From: Paenibacillus alba
GTDB taxonomy: Bacteria; Bacillota; Bacilli; Paenibacillales; NBRC-103111
DNA length: 64,000 bases
Reading direction: 5' to 3'
Assembly (NCBI RefSeq): GCF_013204855.1
Contig: NZ_JABMKZ010000005.1
Location: 305,204 to 369,203, forward strand
Part shown: positions 28,321 through 36,230 of the stretch, piece after piece
Numbering within the stretch: the first letter of the stretch is position 1
Layout of the letters: each line of letters starts with the position of its first letter
The notes under the pieces: generated by a model
The model's input: only the letters and a program-made list of their open reading frames with translations
What the model was told of the DNA's origin: nothing
Database searches by the model: none
Made by a program: the position numbers and the translations under genes

Positions 28321-29592
28321 CTATTTAGAAATATTTTGGGTTTCGGCGTCGTATTTAGACGGCCGACTCTGCCGTTTCTTGAGTTCGTGAACGGTAATGA
28401 TAATAAATGAAATCAGACTGAACCCTCCGCAAGCCTGCATAAATAGAGAAAAAGGTGCGGTTTGGACAGTTTTGAAGAAGAGGGCAAACAAAGCTGCGTT
28501 CACGGCCACCCCAAGGAAGGTACAGGACATAAACAACCCGGATGTTCGACCTGCCTGTTCCGGGCGATGGGAAGTAAGCAGGAACGAATGAGCTACCACG
28601 CCAAAAATCTGGCCGAACAAGAGCATGGAAGAGCTGGCGACAATAGAGAATGACAAGGAGGGAAACCAGCTCATGGCAAACAACGAAACTGCAATCAGCA
28701 GGCTGGAGGCGGCAAGAAGCTGGAAATCCGCGATTTTCTTGCGCAATCGGCCGATGAGCATGGTTCCCGCGAAAGCGCTGATGCCATTGACTAGGTAAAA
28801 CAGGCTGAGTCCAGCCTGATCCATATGGTATATGCTCCGGGCTGCAGCCGCCGGGAATAGGTTAATGACTCCGGCACCTAGATTGAGGAAGAACACAGAG
28901 ACGAGCAGAATCCACTTCACCTTTACCGTGCTTAAGGAAGGAGGAGAGCTTTCGGGTTCCTTAAGAGTGTCTCCCGCAATTGATGGAACTTGAGGCCGCA
29001 ACCAAAGGGCCAATATCCCAAAGGATAGGACAAAGCTAAAGATATCAATCAGAACGATGATTCGAAATGAGAGCAAGATTAACAGCAGCGAACCGAACAT
29101 GGTTCCAACAATGTGGGTTGCCCAAGTTATGTTAGAAAGAAGCGACATCGCCGGTACCACTTGCTGCGTCTTTAATCGGCGAAACATACTCGATTGGGCC
29201 GCCGTAAACAAGGGGTTCAAGAAGCTTAATCCTATGATAACGCCAAGGGCTATAATGACTTGGGAGCTATCGCCCATATCCGCCCATATCAGTAACGGAA
29301 TTAATAATAGTGAGCAAATTATATCCAATACAATCAGGAGGGGGACACTTCGGAATCGGTCCGACAAGGGAGCGAGCCATTTCCCCCCAATCATAATGGG
29401 CACATACACGCACATGATGGTCCAGCCCAACAATGATCCGGCCCCGCCTTGCTTGTCGAAGATCTCATATACCGCGCCTGCGCGGAACATCCAGTTCCCC
29501 AGTTGACTTAACGCATAGGCCAAATAAAGAGGCCATAAAGATCTGAGCACTTCCAGCGTGCTGGAGGATGGTGCCGATGCCTTGGTCGTCAT
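28321..29592 (-). CDS. MFS exporter (MFS_3/EntS-like)
   Basis: 423 aa with about twelve hydrophobic helices. Features typical of the drug or siderophore exporter branch are LAYALSQLGNWMFRAGAVYEIFD in helix 1, PLSDRFRSVPLLIVLD in the loop 2-3 motif, and NPLFTAAQSSMFRRL. It probably exports a small molecule or peptide by proton antiport. The start codon overlaps the stop of the TPR frame by one base (TAATG), so the two are translationally coupled. Its position in the peptide/S9-peptidase cassette suggests it may export the product of that locus. That is an inference. Confidence 0.85.
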   Translation of the reverse strand: MTTKASAPSSSTLEVLRSLWPLYLAYALSQLGNWMFRAGAVYEIFDKQGGAGSLLGWTIMCVYVPIMIGGKWLAPLSDRFRSVPLLIVLDIICSLLLIPLLIWADMGDSSQVIIALGVIIGLSFLNPLFTAAQSSMFRRLKTQQVVPAMSLLSNITWATHIVGTMFGSLLLILLSFRIIVLIDIFSFVLSFGILALWLRPQVPSIAGDTLKEPESSPPSLSTVKVKWILLVSVFFLNLGAGVINLFPAAAARSIYHMDQAGLSLFYLVNGISAFAGTMLIGRLRKKIADFQLLAASSLLIAVSLFAMSWFPSLSFSIVASSSMLLFGQIFGVVAHSFLLTSHRPEQAGRTSGLFMSCTFLGVAVNAALFALFFKTVQTAPFSLFMQACGGFSLISFIIITVHELKKRQSRPSKYDAETQNISK

Positions 29593-30392
29593 TAGGAAAC
29601 GAGCTCATCTTCTATTTCTAAAAGTAAATGATTCAGGGCTTCTGAAAAGCCGAAATTTTCTCTAGCCGTGCGGAGCTGTTCGAGCGCCTCTTTCAACTGA
29701 CCCTGCTTCCGATAAAGCATACTCAGATTCATATAAATATCAGGATCCTTCTGGAGTTCAAGCGAACATTCCAGATCCTTCCGGCATTCTTCGTACCTCT
29801 CATCGTTGAAATACAAAATGGCTCTGTTGTTATAGGCTTCACTTAACTTCGGATTTAAGAGAATCGCATGATCTAAATCTTGGGCTGCTTCTTGCAGGCG
29901 TTCGAGCTCCTGGTAAACAAGCGCACGGTTATTATAGGCTTGTGCTTCCTTAGGCTGGTGATAAAGGGTGTGATTGAGCATTTCCAGGGATTCGTCATAG
30001 CGCCCCTCATGGTAGTACATGACGCCGAGACCCAAAGAAGCGATGGCGGCATCAGGCTTTAGGACGAGAGCGCGTTGATAGTCGGCCTCGGCTTCCGCGA
30101 TCCTCCCCAACTTCTCATATAGATCCGCGCGATTGATGTGCGCTTCATAATAGGGCGGGCATAGCTCGATGGCTTTCACGTAATAGGCCTCGGCTTCCTC
30201 GAATTTTCCGGCTTTTTTAAGCAGATTGGCCATATCATTATAGTATTCTCCGTAATTAGGATCCAGAGCAATGGCATGTTTATAAGTTTCATAGGCTTTA
30301 TCAAAATCACCCACCAATTCATAGACTTGTCCTGTGTTGTAAACCAAGATTGGATTGGTGAAGTGCATATTTCTCATTTCCGTAGATCTCAT
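29592..30392 (-). CDS. TPR half of a frameshifted ATPase-TPR regulator
   Basis: About 266 codons with at least six tetratricopeptide repeats, including ILVYNTGQVYELVGDFDKAY and YYNDMANLLKKAGKFEEAEA. The first repeat continues, in a different frame, the TPR that starts at the end of the upstream ATPase frame. Joining the frames at about 30345-30365 restores a continuous array. An in-frame ATG at 30392 with GGAG 8 nt upstream could allow separate translation by reinitiation. The options are one broken gene, a programmed +1 shift, a sequencing error or two subunits. It is coupled to the MFS gene downstream. Confidence 0.65.
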   Translation of the reverse strand: MRSTEMRNMHFTNPILVYNTGQVYELVGDFDKAYETYKHAIALDPNYGEYYNDMANLLKKAGKFEEAEAYYVKAIELCPPYYEAHINRADLYEKLGRIAEAEADYQRALVLKPDAAIASLGLGVMYYHEGRYDESLEMLNHTLYHQPKEAQAYNNRALVYQELERLQEAAQDLDHAILLNPKLSEAYNNRAILYFNDERYEECRKDLECSLELQKDPDIYMNLSMLYRKQGQLKEALEQLRTARENFGFSEALNHLLLEIEDELVS

Positions 30393-31932
30393 CCATGCGC
30401 TCCAAGCCTTTTGTACATAGCTCAATGGCTTCTTCAAACCGGCCTTGGCGGGCACGGATATAAGCAAGCGCATTCTCAGCAAAAACCATAATGTAATCAT
30501 ATTTAGGATGGTTAAGGAACAGTTGATCAATCTTCTCTAAGTTCAAAAGGGCATAATATTCGGCTTTCGGTAGATCGACCGGAATTTGATAACGTCCGTA
30601 AGTCATACTCTGCGAGTACAGGATCATTGGGACCGCGTGGCTCTCTGGGAATTGATGATAAAACAGTTCCAAATAGGGGATGGATAAACGCGACAATCCG
30701 AGTGAGTACAAAATGAACGACATTCGTATAAACACCGAATTATGGGGCTGCTCCCCATCCGGAAGTACGCGAAGGTGACTGGACGTATAGTAGGGAGAAA
30801 ACATATCAAACCAGGTATCGTAGAGGCCAATTTCTTGCAACTGGATGGAGAGGGGAGCCAAAGCTTCCAATTGTTCCGCTTGCGTAAGCAATGACAAGGC
30901 ATGGATCGGGTGAAGCAAATTACCCCAACAGCTTTCGTCGCGAAGTTTCTCGATTTGCTCCCGATGCAGTCGTGCCCTTGTTTCGGGATGATAGGTCGCA
31001 TAATTACGCAAAGTTATAGGGTCATCGGAAGCACAATTTGCTTCAATAAATGCTTTTAGCAGAGAATAGCGCGATTTCTCGCCTTTCAGTTGCAGACAAA
31101 AATCAAGATAGGTATGAAATGGCAAGTATGGATTCACTTCCAAGCCGGTCGCCATTCCGTCCAGAAGGGCATGAAGCTTGGCTATGTTCCCACCGGACGC
31201 TTCATAAAGAAGATCCATTTGCTTGGACGACATGGCGATTCCTTGAGGCAAGCGGCCTATCCAAGATCTGAACTCATCGCGGGTCATACGGTGAAAGGAA
31301 AGAATTACCGATGCATCTTCCGTATCAGGGTCGAGCGGTTGATCGCAAAGCAGTACAATCCGCACGGACTTTGACAGCTGATTACGACGGTGAAAGATGC
31401 GCAAAAATGTCTTGACAGTTTGGGACAACTCATTTGCATGATTAATGACAATCTTGAACTTACGGTCCGTTATAGATACAGCGTCCAGCAAGCATTCATA
31501 AACGCCATGCAGCAGCTTCTCCTGATATTCATGATGGTAGAAGCGGGTACGTTCGTCTGGAGAGGCTAAATTGGTCAAATCCTTATCTAATGCAAAATAG
31601 TTGGCAGGCAGGTAAGGGAAGAGGCGCTTTAGGGACTGTTCATGCTTGTGAATGAACTCGGGACGGGTCTCGTGCATGTCTTTCAAAATGGTAGGAATAA
31701 AAGCATCCAAACCAGCAAAATATCCATGGGAGGAGCACCTGCCGTCAGAGTGGATGAGCGTATCTTGTGTGAACTTCTCTTCCATCCATTGCTTTAAAGT
31801 ATCTTTCTTTCCGACCCCTGATTCTCCATAAATACATAGAAAGGTTTTATCTTGCTCCTCTACTAATTCCCACGCAGAATCCATCGTAGAATATAAAGTC
31901 TCACGCGTTCGCGATAAGTGGTTGATCATCAT
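30319..31932 (-). CDS. P-loop ATPase (STAND-like) regulator, N-terminal part
   Basis: 537 aa. A Walker A loop IYGESGVGKKDTLKQW is near residues 34-49, a Walker-B-like strand FKIVINHANEL lies near 160-170, and VRIVLLCDQP near 190-200 is sensor-like. A helical region follows and a TPR begins near 490 (ENALAYIRARQGRFEEAIEL). The frame then runs into a stop after QHRTSL, exactly where the next TPR continues in another frame. Architecture resembles MalT/STAND signal-transduction ATPases, which bind a ligand through TPRs, but no DNA-binding domain is visible. GGAGG precedes ATGATG. An inverted repeat and the terminator of the small peptide gene lie upstream. Confidence 0.75.
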   Translation of the reverse strand: MMINHLSRTRETLYSTMDSAWELVEEQDKTFLCIYGESGVGKKDTLKQWMEEKFTQDTLIHSDGRCSSHGYFAGLDAFIPTILKDMHETRPEFIHKHEQSLKRLFPYLPANYFALDKDLTNLASPDERTRFYHHEYQEKLLHGVYECLLDAVSITDRKFKIVINHANELSQTVKTFLRIFHRRNQLSKSVRIVLLCDQPLDPDTEDASVILSFHRMTRDEFRSWIGRLPQGIAMSSKQMDLLYEASGGNIAKLHALLDGMATGLEVNPYLPFHTYLDFCLQLKGEKSRYSLLKAFIEANCASDDPITLRNYATYHPETRARLHREQIEKLRDESCWGNLLHPIHALSLLTQAEQLEALAPLSIQLQEIGLYDTWFDMFSPYYTSSHLRVLPDGEQPHNSVFIRMSFILYSLGLSRLSIPYLELFYHQFPESHAVPMILYSQSMTYGRYQIPVDLPKAEYYALLNLEKIDQLFLNHPKYDYIMVFAENALAYIRARQGRFEEAIELCTKGLERMDEIYGNEKYALHQSNLGLQHRTSL

Positions 31933-31943
31933 TTATTCCTCCA

Positions 31944-31971
31944 AATTGAATAGAAATGAGTAAATTCAATT
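31944..31971 (-). promoter_or_regulatory. Inverted repeat before the ATPase gene
   Basis: AATTGAAT and ATTCAATT form a perfect 8-bp inverted repeat with a 12-nt spacer, 12 to 40 nt before the start codon. It is a possible operator or leader hairpin. Confidence 0.35.
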
Positions 31972-31980
31972 AGTGTTGAT

Positions 31981-32014
31981 GGAAAGAAAAGACCTAAAGA
32001 TTAGCCTTTAGGTC
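31981..32014 (-). terminator. Terminator of the small peptide gene
   Basis: On the minus strand GACCTAAAG pairs perfectly with CTTTAGGTC around a 6-nt loop, then TTTTCTTT. It lies 18 bp after the peptide stop codon and before the ATPase gene. It should give an abundant short peptide mRNA with limited read-through. Confidence 0.8.
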
Positions 32015-32031
32015 TCTTCTCGTCGTAAGTA

Positions 32032-32097
32032 TTAGTTCGCGATGTAAGGAGTTGTCGTGCGGATTGTAGTAGACTTCTTGGAAGTTTTTTTAATCAT
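32032..32097 (-). CDS. 21-aa Thr/Lys/Ser-rich precursor-like peptide
   Basis: The peptide begins MIKKTSKKSTTIRTTT and ends PYIAN. It holds six Thr, two Ser and four Lys in 21 residues. GAGGTG lies 7 nt before this ATG; an in-frame ATG two codons earlier is poorly spaced. It has its own terminator. It lies first in line before the ATPase-TPR regulator and MFS exporter, and divergent from a cupin and an S9 peptidase. A basic N-terminal leader with a Thr-rich, C-terminal Pro-containing core would suit a modified-peptide (RiPP) precursor or a signalling peptide. No known RiPP class signature or signal peptide is present, so the function is inferred from context. Confidence 0.55.
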   Translation of the reverse strand: MIKKTSKKSTTIRTTTPYIAN

Positions 32098-32275
32098 TTT
32101 CATTCACCTCACTTCCCAATTTATTCGTAGACAGATATAATGGAAAATATAGTATTTCCCTTTTTTATCCATTTATCTACTAAAGTTAGATTACAATATT
32201 TGGAACTATTTTACAAGGTATTATTTTTATGGTTGTCATTAAATGTAACATTAAAATCACTTGGGAGGTCTTGCT

Positions 32276-32632
32276 ATGCATGTCAATGAGTCGATTCATA
32301 AGGGAAACCTGACATCCTTACACCAAAATGTATTATCAGACTATGAGAATTTCGTTATTGGAACAGTCAATGAAAGTTGTCTAAGGCTGGCCGTGTTTAC
32401 CGGGACTTATCCATGGCATTTCCATCCCGATTCTGATGAGCTGTTCCTCGTTCTGGAAGGAGAGCTGATCATTGAGCTGGATGACAAGAAATCCATTGTG
32501 TTGGCTCCCAATGAGTATGTAACCATCCCCGCAGGCGTTCTGCATCGAACGCGTTCTGCGGTGCGAACAGTGAATTTATGCTTTGAGCATACGGATGCGA
32601 ATACGGTGTTTGTTGAGAAATCGAAAGAATGA
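32276..32632 (+). CDS. Small cupin-domain protein
   Basis: 118 aa forming a single cupin barrel. Motif 1 is WHFHPDSDELFLVLEGEL (metal ligands His, His, Glu) and motif 2 is VTIPAGVLHRTRS (His). GGGAGG lies 7 nt before the ATG at 32276. The stop overlaps the start of the S9 peptidase gene (ATGA), so the pair is translationally coupled. Cupins of this kind bind metal and small molecules and may be enzymes. In this cassette it could modify or sense the peptide product, which is an inference. Confidence 0.85.
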   Translation: MHVNESIHKGNLTSLHQNVLSDYENFVIGTVNESCLRLAVFTGTYPWHFHPDSDELFLVLEGELIIELDDKKSIVLAPNEYVTIPAGVLHRTRSAVRTVNLCFEHTDANTVFVEKSKE

Positions 32633-34710
32633 GAAGACGAAGGATGGCGTTTAGTGACCTGGAGGAAATTGCCGATTACAAAGAAACAGCTGTCACCGCC
32701 GACGGAAGATATTCAGCTTTCCTTTCGTCGATGTGGAACTTGGAAAAGGATGAATTTGAACATACACTTCATATGTGCTCTTTCGTTGAAAAAGAGGCCA
32801 TAAACCTGATTTGGAAGGCCAGTCCCGCGGCAGGGGCAAGAGATCTCCAGTTTTCCCCGAGTGGCAATGAACTCGCTATCCTTCAGAGAACGGAAGAAGG
32901 GGATCGCGTAGTTATCTATTCTGTTGCTGACGGAACGACAAGATGGATCCCTCAGCTGTTCCAGAATGCCTCATCGCTTCTGTGGGATGAGGTGGGGAAG
33001 GGCTTCTATCTGGTGTGCGATGCGGCTGCTGCGGCAGAATCACCCCCGTATAGCGATTATTGGCATATCACTAAGATTCCGGAGCGATGGGAATGGTGGC
33101 GCAAGAAGAGAATTGTTATGCATGTGCCTGCCAGTTTTACCGAGAACGATTCACCCGACCTTGTACGGTTTGCTGGTCCCGGTTATGAATATCATCATAG
33201 CTTTCTTTCGCCTCATGGGAATACCCTTTACTTTGTCGATCAAGTCAACATGATCGGTACTCTTCCACAATTGCGGTTAAGACGTATTCATTTGGAAACC
33301 AAGGTCGAAGGAGAACCTATACCGCTGCCTCACAGTTTCATGAGTACTCCGGTTCCATCCCCGTCGGGGCGTTATCTGGCCTATATCGCTTCAAGATCGT
33401 TGGAAACGGAAGTTTCGCCTTTACTCATTCGCTCATTTCATCATGAAGCGATGAACCCGGCTGGTTTTCAACTCAACGCTTATGACACGCGGTTGTATGT
33501 GCTTGATCTGGAGGATGGGGTTCTTGGTGAATACGGCTCGCAAGAGGAGATCAGTGCGGGGACTCCGGTGGGCATGAGCGCAGCGAAACAAGAAGTGTAT
33601 TGGATGAATGAGGATTCTCTTGCGTACCTTGCAACAAAGGGGCATCAGACCATATTAGCGCGAGTACATAGAGATGAATTATTCAAACTAGATATAGAAG
33701 TTTTGGGGCATGGGGCTTCCCGCTGCCACAGTATGACTTCAGAAGGAAAAGTTATTTGTGTGCATTCGGAAAACGGCATGCCTTTCGTTCCTGCTGTTTT
33801 TAGTATCCATCGGCCGGTTGTGGTACTCCATCCTGATCTCCTAGCGGGCTCGGGATCCTTAGAGATTGTATGGGCTACTCCCCAGGTGATGGACGAAATA
33901 CCTGCTCCCGGAGCATGGCTCTATGAGCCTGATGGGATGGCGGAGGCAATGCCAGGGACCGTCCCGTTAATTGTATACTTGTACGGAGGGGCGGCCCAAC
34001 TCTGCATGGCCTACGAAGATACTCACCAACTTCTTGCTGGCAAAGGCTATGCGGTATTGGTCATCAACACGACGGGTACCGCTGGCTATGGACGGGAGCT
34101 GTCCGATCTGCATGTAGATGATTGGGGGACTTTGGCGATTCCTGAGGTATTGGATACGGTAGCGTGTGTACGGCAGCGGTATAAGGCTCTGCACCCGACC
34201 CAGGTTGCCGTTTACGGGGGAAGTTATGGAGGTTTCCTCGCCATGCGGTGCCTGACCGATTCCAAGCTGTTTCAAACTGCCTGTTCCATGGCAGGGATCA
34301 GCAATCTGTCATCCTATTGGGGTGCTGGCGTATACGGGTATCAGTATGGGCTTAGTTCCCTTCGTGACAGAACAAGACCCTGGAGTGATCCGCAACGTTT
34401 CATCCGTTCATCGCCACTCTTTCTTGCGGATAAAGTGAATTCTCCGTTGCTGCTCATGCATGGTGAACTTGATGGCATAGTACCTGTGGCAGAGTCTGAG
34501 CAAATGTTCACAGCACTTACCTCAATGGGTAAAGAGGTTTCGCTCCTTCTTTTTCATGGGGAAGATCATGGCATCAGAAGTCGCCCAAAGGTGAAATTGC
34601 AGGTTAGGCGAATGCTCTTGGCCTGGTTTGACAAACATTTGCGCGGGAATGAACAGGATTGGAAGGGGTATACGTCTGGTGATGTGGACGAGGCGATCAT
34701 TGTTGAGTAG
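32629..34710 (+). CDS. S9-family prolyl-oligopeptidase-type serine peptidase
   Basis: 693 aa, cytoplasmic with no signal peptide. The N-terminal half (about 20-410) is a beta-propeller-like region. The C-terminal alpha/beta-hydrolase carries Ser532 in YGGSYGGFLA, Asp615 in MHGELDGIVP and His647 in FHGEDHGI, so the full catalytic triad is present. It belongs to the acylaminoacyl-peptidase/prolyl-oligopeptidase group, which cleaves short peptides and, in some RiPP loci, matures or opens them. It is coupled to the upstream cupin by a 4-nt overlap and lies divergent from the 21-aa peptide gene. That peptide contains a single Pro four residues before its end, a possible cleavage point. Confidence 0.9.
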   Translation: MRRRRMAFSDLEEIADYKETAVTADGRYSAFLSSMWNLEKDEFEHTLHMCSFVEKEAINLIWKASPAAGARDLQFSPSGNELAILQRTEEGDRVVIYSVADGTTRWIPQLFQNASSLLWDEVGKGFYLVCDAAAAAESPPYSDYWHITKIPERWEWWRKKRIVMHVPASFTENDSPDLVRFAGPGYEYHHSFLSPHGNTLYFVDQVNMIGTLPQLRLRRIHLETKVEGEPIPLPHSFMSTPVPSPSGRYLAYIASRSLETEVSPLLIRSFHHEAMNPAGFQLNAYDTRLYVLDLEDGVLGEYGSQEEISAGTPVGMSAAKQEVYWMNEDSLAYLATKGHQTILARVHRDELFKLDIEVLGHGASRCHSMTSEGKVICVHSENGMPFVPAVFSIHRPVVVLHPDLLAGSGSLEIVWATPQVMDEIPAPGAWLYEPDGMAEAMPGTVPLIVYLYGGAAQLCMAYEDTHQLLAGKGYAVLVINTTGTAGYGRELSDLHVDDWGTLAIPEVLDTVACVRQRYKALHPTQVAVYGGSYGGFLAMRCLTDSKLFQTACSMAGISNLSSYWGAGVYGYQYGLSSLRDRTRPWSDPQRFIRSSPLFLADKVNSPLLLMHGELDGIVPVAESEQMFTALTSMGKEVSLLLFHGEDHGIRSRPKVKLQVRRMLLAWFDKHLRGNEQDWKGYTSGDVDEAIIVE

Positions 34711-34737
34711 ACGGGGGGCTGTAAAAGGGAGTAATTC

Positions 34738-34912
34738 CTGCGATCATGCATCTTTTTCGTCTTGGAAATAAGCAAAATCGAGAAAAGCCTGCGATTATGC
34801 ATCCTTTTGAGAGTTTTCATCGACGCTAGGGGGAAAAGTGTGAAAAAGCCTGCACAATCGCAGGCTTTCACTGTATTCCACGCGATATGAACCCAAAAGC
34901 CTGCATTTTCGG
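34738..34912. repeat. Cluster of GCCTGCRNNNATGC-type hairpin repeats
   Basis: There are four copies or half copies of a short element built on GCCTGCGATTATGC. They are at about 34738-34757, 34783-34808, a perfect hairpin at 34845-34868 (AAAGCCTGC/GCAGGCTTT), and a half copy near 34899. The 26-nt copy at 34783-34808 recurs exactly, inverted, at 63732-63757. It is a dispersed REP-like or terminator-like repeat family next to an IS66 relic. Confidence 0.65.
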
Positions 34913-34996
34913 TTACTACTCAGCACCTGATTCAAATTCTAAAATTTGGTTTAATAGATAGTACCAATACTTAGAGTGAACGAGGTGAGAGGCATA

Positions 34997-36205
34997 ATGA
35001 ATATAGAAGAAATTGATCGGATTATGCTCAGTGACTTGGCATCCATTAAGTCACTCATTCTGTCTCTGGTTGCCAAGGTTGAGCACCTCGAAAACGAAAA
35101 TAAGGAGCTTAAGCGGCAACTTGGCCAAAACTCGCAAAACAGTAGCTGGCCGCCGTCTAGTGACCTGAAACGTGAACCTAAGAATCACCGGAAGTCCGGC
35201 GGAAAAAAGGGCGGACCTGTCGGCCATAAAGGGAATACCCTTTCTTGCATCACGGTCAGCGGTTCACTGCTGTAGCCGCTTATTTGCATTCGCACCAAAT
35301 GCTCCCGCTCGCTCGCACAACCGATCTTCTTCATGTGTTGACGGGGTGTCGGCCTAGTCAGGCAACACTTCTTTCAAGTATCCGTAAAATGGCTGAAAGC
35401 TTACTTCCTTACGAAGAGATCATTCGTCAAAATCTCCTTGCCAGTCCCGTAATTCATGCCGATGAAACGGGCGTGCATGTAGACAAAGAGGGACACTGGG
35501 TTCATGTGAACAGTACACAAAACTGGACCTTGCTTGGTGTCCATTCTAGCCGTGGAACCGCGGGGATGAAGTCGCTAAACGTGCTGCCTTCCTATACCGG
35601 TATTGTGGTCCACGACTTTTATGGGCCGTATTTAAATAGGATAAAGACTTTACCTTCAAACATGCCTTATGTAATGCCCATTTATCTCGGGAGTGCAAAG
35701 GGATTGAGGAATATGACGGATATCGATGGGCCAGCGCGATGCTCACACTGCTGCATACAAGCTGGTCCGTCACCCGCAAGGCCAGAAAATTAGGTAGGCC
35801 ACTTACCGAAACGGCCATCGGCAACTACGAACGACGGTATGAGATGATTCTAGAGATGGGAAAAGTCGAGCTCGAAAAGGAGCCCCTCCTCAAATCAGGG
35901 CGCAGGGGAAAACCACGTAAGAGCAAGGCTGCAAATCTTTGGACACGATTCCGTGACCACAAGACACGTATCTTGGGGTATCTTCGAGATGCTGATATTC
36001 CCTTTGATAATAACCAATCCGAACGTGATCTACGTATGATTGCCGTTAAGCGGAAAATATCTGGCTGTTTTCGTTCGGAAATAACCCCGGGCTTCTTTGC
36101 GACCATCCGAAGTTTTATCTCCACGTTGATCAAACAAAATCATCCTATTCTTACATCACTGCAATTAGCTTACGTTGGTAATTTCAGCTTTTTTACTTCA
36201 GGATC
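34997..36205 (+). pseudogene. Degenerate IS66-family transposase
   Basis: The frame starts well (GAGGTGAGAGGC before ATG) with the IS66 coiled coil LENENKELKRQLGQNSQNS and GGKKGGPVGHKGNTL. It then jumps near 35245 straight to GQRFTAVAAYL. The zinc-finger segment of 60 or more residues is deleted and the frame shifts. HADETGVHV (catalytic Asp) follows. A further one-base shift lies near 35640, after which HALCNAHLSRECKG and FDNNQSERDLRM (catalytic Glu) are recovered in another frame. Homology ends around 36205. It cannot encode an active transposase. Terminal inverted repeats were not recognised. Confidence 0.85.
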
Positions 36206-36230
36206 GATGGCTCGATCTGGATTGCATCTA

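Noticed and set aside
29057..29506. 149-codon plus-strand frame opposite the MFS gene
   Set aside because: Antisense of membrane-helix codons; no start signals.
32032..32103. The 21-aa peptide as a classical RRNPP/Phr-type exported pheromone
   Set aside because: It has no signal peptide, and the neighbouring TPR protein carries an ATPase domain and no visible helix-turn-helix, so it does not fit that class directly.
34738..34912. GCCTGC repeats as a CRISPR array
   Set aside because: Copies are of unequal length, in mixed orientation and form self-complementary hairpins without regular spacers; no cas genes are present.
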